Shown piece by piece: positions 5,634 to 6,357 of a stretch of DNA of 6,357 bases (position 1 is its first letter; each line of letters opens with the position of its first letter). A program made the position numbers and the translations under genes. Origin of the DNA: Ignavibacteriales bacterium UBA6490 (GTDB taxonomy: Bacteria > Bacteroidota > Ignavibacteria > Ignavibacteriales > Ignavibacteriaceae); the NCBI GenBank assembly GCA_002435365.1, contig DJMM01000024.1, forward strand, positions 1 through 6,357, given 5' to 3'. Under the pieces are notes generated by a model, which saw nothing but the letters and a program-made list of their open reading frames with translations, ran no database searches and was not told the origin of the DNA.

Positions 5634-6113
5634 ATGCGAACAGTTTTATACCCCGGAACTTTTGACCCCATAACTTATGGTCATATTGATATAGTAAAAC
5701 GAGCCTGTGAGCTGTTTGATAAAATAATAGTAACAATTGCAGTCAATCCCTCCAAACATCCCCTGTTTACACTGGAGGAACGGCTTTACCTGATAAAGGA
5801 AAGCCTGTCCGAATTTCCCAACATTACAGTTGATTCCTTCGACGGACTGGTAGTTGACTATGCAAAGAAAGCCGGGGCTTCCGGAATAATCAGAGGTCTG
5901 CGCGCGGTAAGCGATTTTGAATATGAATTCCAGATGGCGCTTATGAACCGGAAACTGGCGGAAAATATTGCTACTATCTTTCTAATGCCACACGAAAAAT
6001 ACACTTATCTTAATTCTTCAATAATCAGGGATCTTGCTCAGTTCGGCAGCGATATTGGAGATTTTGTTCCTAAGGTTGTACAGGATGCCATGAAAAAGAA
6101 ATTTGCGAAATGA
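5634..6113 (+). CDS. coaD: Phosphopantetheine adenylyltransferase (PPAT)
   Basis: CoaD transfers AMP from ATP to 4'-phosphopantetheine, giving dephospho-CoA, the penultimate step of coenzyme A synthesis; it is a cytoplasmic hexamer in characterised bacteria. The 159-aa length is typical. Family motifs in order are YPGTFDPITYGHIDI (6-20) with the nucleotidyltransferase TxGH at 14-17, the basic residue K41 in NPSKHPLFTLEER (38-50), RGLRAVSDFEYEFQMALMN (87-105), which binds substrate and ATP, and SSIIR (128-132), the counterpart of the C-terminal ISSSxxR motif, with N127 where Ser is commonest. The ATG has a weak GGA at 5626-5628. It is 69 nt after rsmD; rsmD-coaD adjacency is widespread in bacteria. 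The gap may hold a separate promoter. A likely terminator follows at 6151. Confidence 0.98.
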   Translation: MRTVLYPGTFDPITYGHIDIVKRACELFDKIIVTIAVNPSKHPLFTLEERLYLIKESLSEFPNITVDSFDGLVVDYAKKAGASGIIRGLRAVSDFEYEFQMALMNRKLAENIATIFLMPHEKYTYLNSSIIRDLAQFGSDIGDFVPKVVQDAMKKKFAK

Positions 6114-6150
6114 CAACCATAGCAAATAGCAATAATTTTACCTGACTTAT

Positions 6151-6173
6151 AAAACAGAGCTACTGTTTTTTTT
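6151..6173 (+). terminator. Likely Rho-independent terminator after coaD
   Basis: AAAACAG (6151-6157) pairs perfectly with CTGTTTT (6163-6169) around the 5-nt loop AGCTA, and the T-run continues to 6173 (eight Ts from 6166). It lies 37 nt after the coaD stop. The stem is weak (two G-C pairs), but the A-tract, hairpin and T-tract architecture and the position fit the end of the transcription unit. Confidence 0.6.
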
Positions 6174-6283
6174 CATAATAATCACTTTTTTCTCACCTGG
6201 TATTTGATCCACTGGTAAATTGAGTTTTTAAGCTTTTTTCCATATGATTTGTGTTATCAATCGTTTACGCTGCCTTAATGCTA
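6174..6283. other. Intergenic stretch without recognised features
   Basis: AT-rich DNA with several T-runs (6186-6191, 6225-6229, 6234-6239). Two copies of CTGGTA occur at about 6197 and 6212. No gene, tRNA or promoter could be supported on either strand. Confidence 0.4.
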
Positions 6284-6328
6284 CGGTTACCCTGCGCCTT
6301 TTTAGTGCAGGTAAGCGCAGGATAGCCG
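6284..6328. repeat. Imperfect 14-bp inverted repeat at the edge of the tandem array
   Basis: Positions 6284-6297 and 6315-6328 can pair over 14 bp with a single mismatch (6290/6322) and one G-T wobble (6287/6325), leaving a 17-nt loop. The core CCTGCGC/GCGCAGG is GC-rich. The left arm contains an inverted copy of the 11-bp unit (reverse complement GCGCAGGGTAA, 10 of 11 identical to GCGCAAGGTAA), so the hairpin is a consequence of repeats in opposite orientation. Confidence 0.55.
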
Positions 6329-6357
6329 GAAGGTAAGCGCAAGGTAAGCGCAAGGTA
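6305..6357. repeat. 11-bp tandem repeat array running off the window
   Basis: The unit is GCGCAAGGTAA. Units in order are GTGCAGGTAA (6305-6314, one base short), GCGCAGGATAG (6315-6325, 8 of 11 matching), CCGGAAGGTAA (6326-6336, 9 of 11), GCGCAAGGTAA (6337-6347) and a partial GCGCAAGGTA (6348-6357) at the end. Copies become more uniform to the right, suggesting the array continues. TAA in the intact units falls in all three + frames because 11 is not a multiple of 3, so it is non-coding on that strand. Confidence 0.85.

Noticed and set aside
6228..6357. Open reading frame on the - strand through the tandem repeats, entering from the right edge and stopping at 6228
   Set aside because: About 42 codons stay open mainly because the 11-bp unit has no stop in any - strand frame. 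The translation (LRLP-type repeats) looks like low-complexity noise and no start is in view, though the C-terminus of an outside gene cannot be fully excluded.
6305..6357. CRISPR array
   Set aside because: The repeats are 11 bp, directly abutting with no spacers.

Overview
The window looks like a bacterial chromosome segment of moderately low GC with eight protein-coding genes, all on the + strand and tightly packed. The best guess is the Fibrobacteres-Chlorobi-Bacteroidetes (FCB) superphylum, most likely near Ignavibacteria/Chlorobi. Three things point there. A hrcA-grpE-dnaJ cluster lacks dnaK, whereas HrcA is missing from most classical Bacteroidetes. A TM protein and an actin-like protein resemble Bacteroidetes-type hypothetical families. 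Several genes have weak Shine-Dalgarno (SD) sites. This placement is an inference from gene content, not a sequence search.

Layout. Positions 1-15 look like the tail of a transcription terminator from a gene outside the window. Positions 16-184 are an AT-rich leader with two small palindromes but no recognisable CIRCE operator. Then comes the chaperone block: hrcA (185-1249), grpE (1246-1821, 4-nt overlap) and dnaJ (1828-2976). With no visible terminator, three envelope-type or unknown genes follow: a membrane-anchored helix-hairpin-helix protein of the ComEA type (3000-3494), a single-pass membrane protein of unknown function (3515-4072) and a PilM/DUF3822-like actin-fold protein with degenerate nucleotide-binding motifs (4072-4986). 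Next are rsmD (about 5001-5564, 16S rRNA m2G966 methyltransferase) and, after a 69-nt AT-rich gap, coaD (5634-6113, coenzyme A synthesis). A plausible intrinsic terminator lies at 6151-6173. The last 53 bases hold an 11-bp tandem repeat that runs off the window edge, with one inverted copy just upstream.

How the genes work together. HrcA represses heat-shock genes, while GrpE and DnaJ are the nucleotide-exchange factor and J-protein partners of a DnaK encoded elsewhere. rsmD next to coaD is a common bacterial pairing. The three genes between dnaJ and rsmD are the least understood part. A TM protein translationally coupled to an actin-like protein that appears to have lost its phosphate-binding residues suggests a small inner-membrane assembly, loosely like PilM with its membrane partners, but no pilus, pilin, ATPase or secretin gene is present to confirm this. 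I see no complete new defence or mobile system here. The most unusual items are the pseudo-ATPase gene pair, a perfect GC-rich inverted repeat plus T-run inside its coding sequence, and the 11-bp repeat array at the right end.
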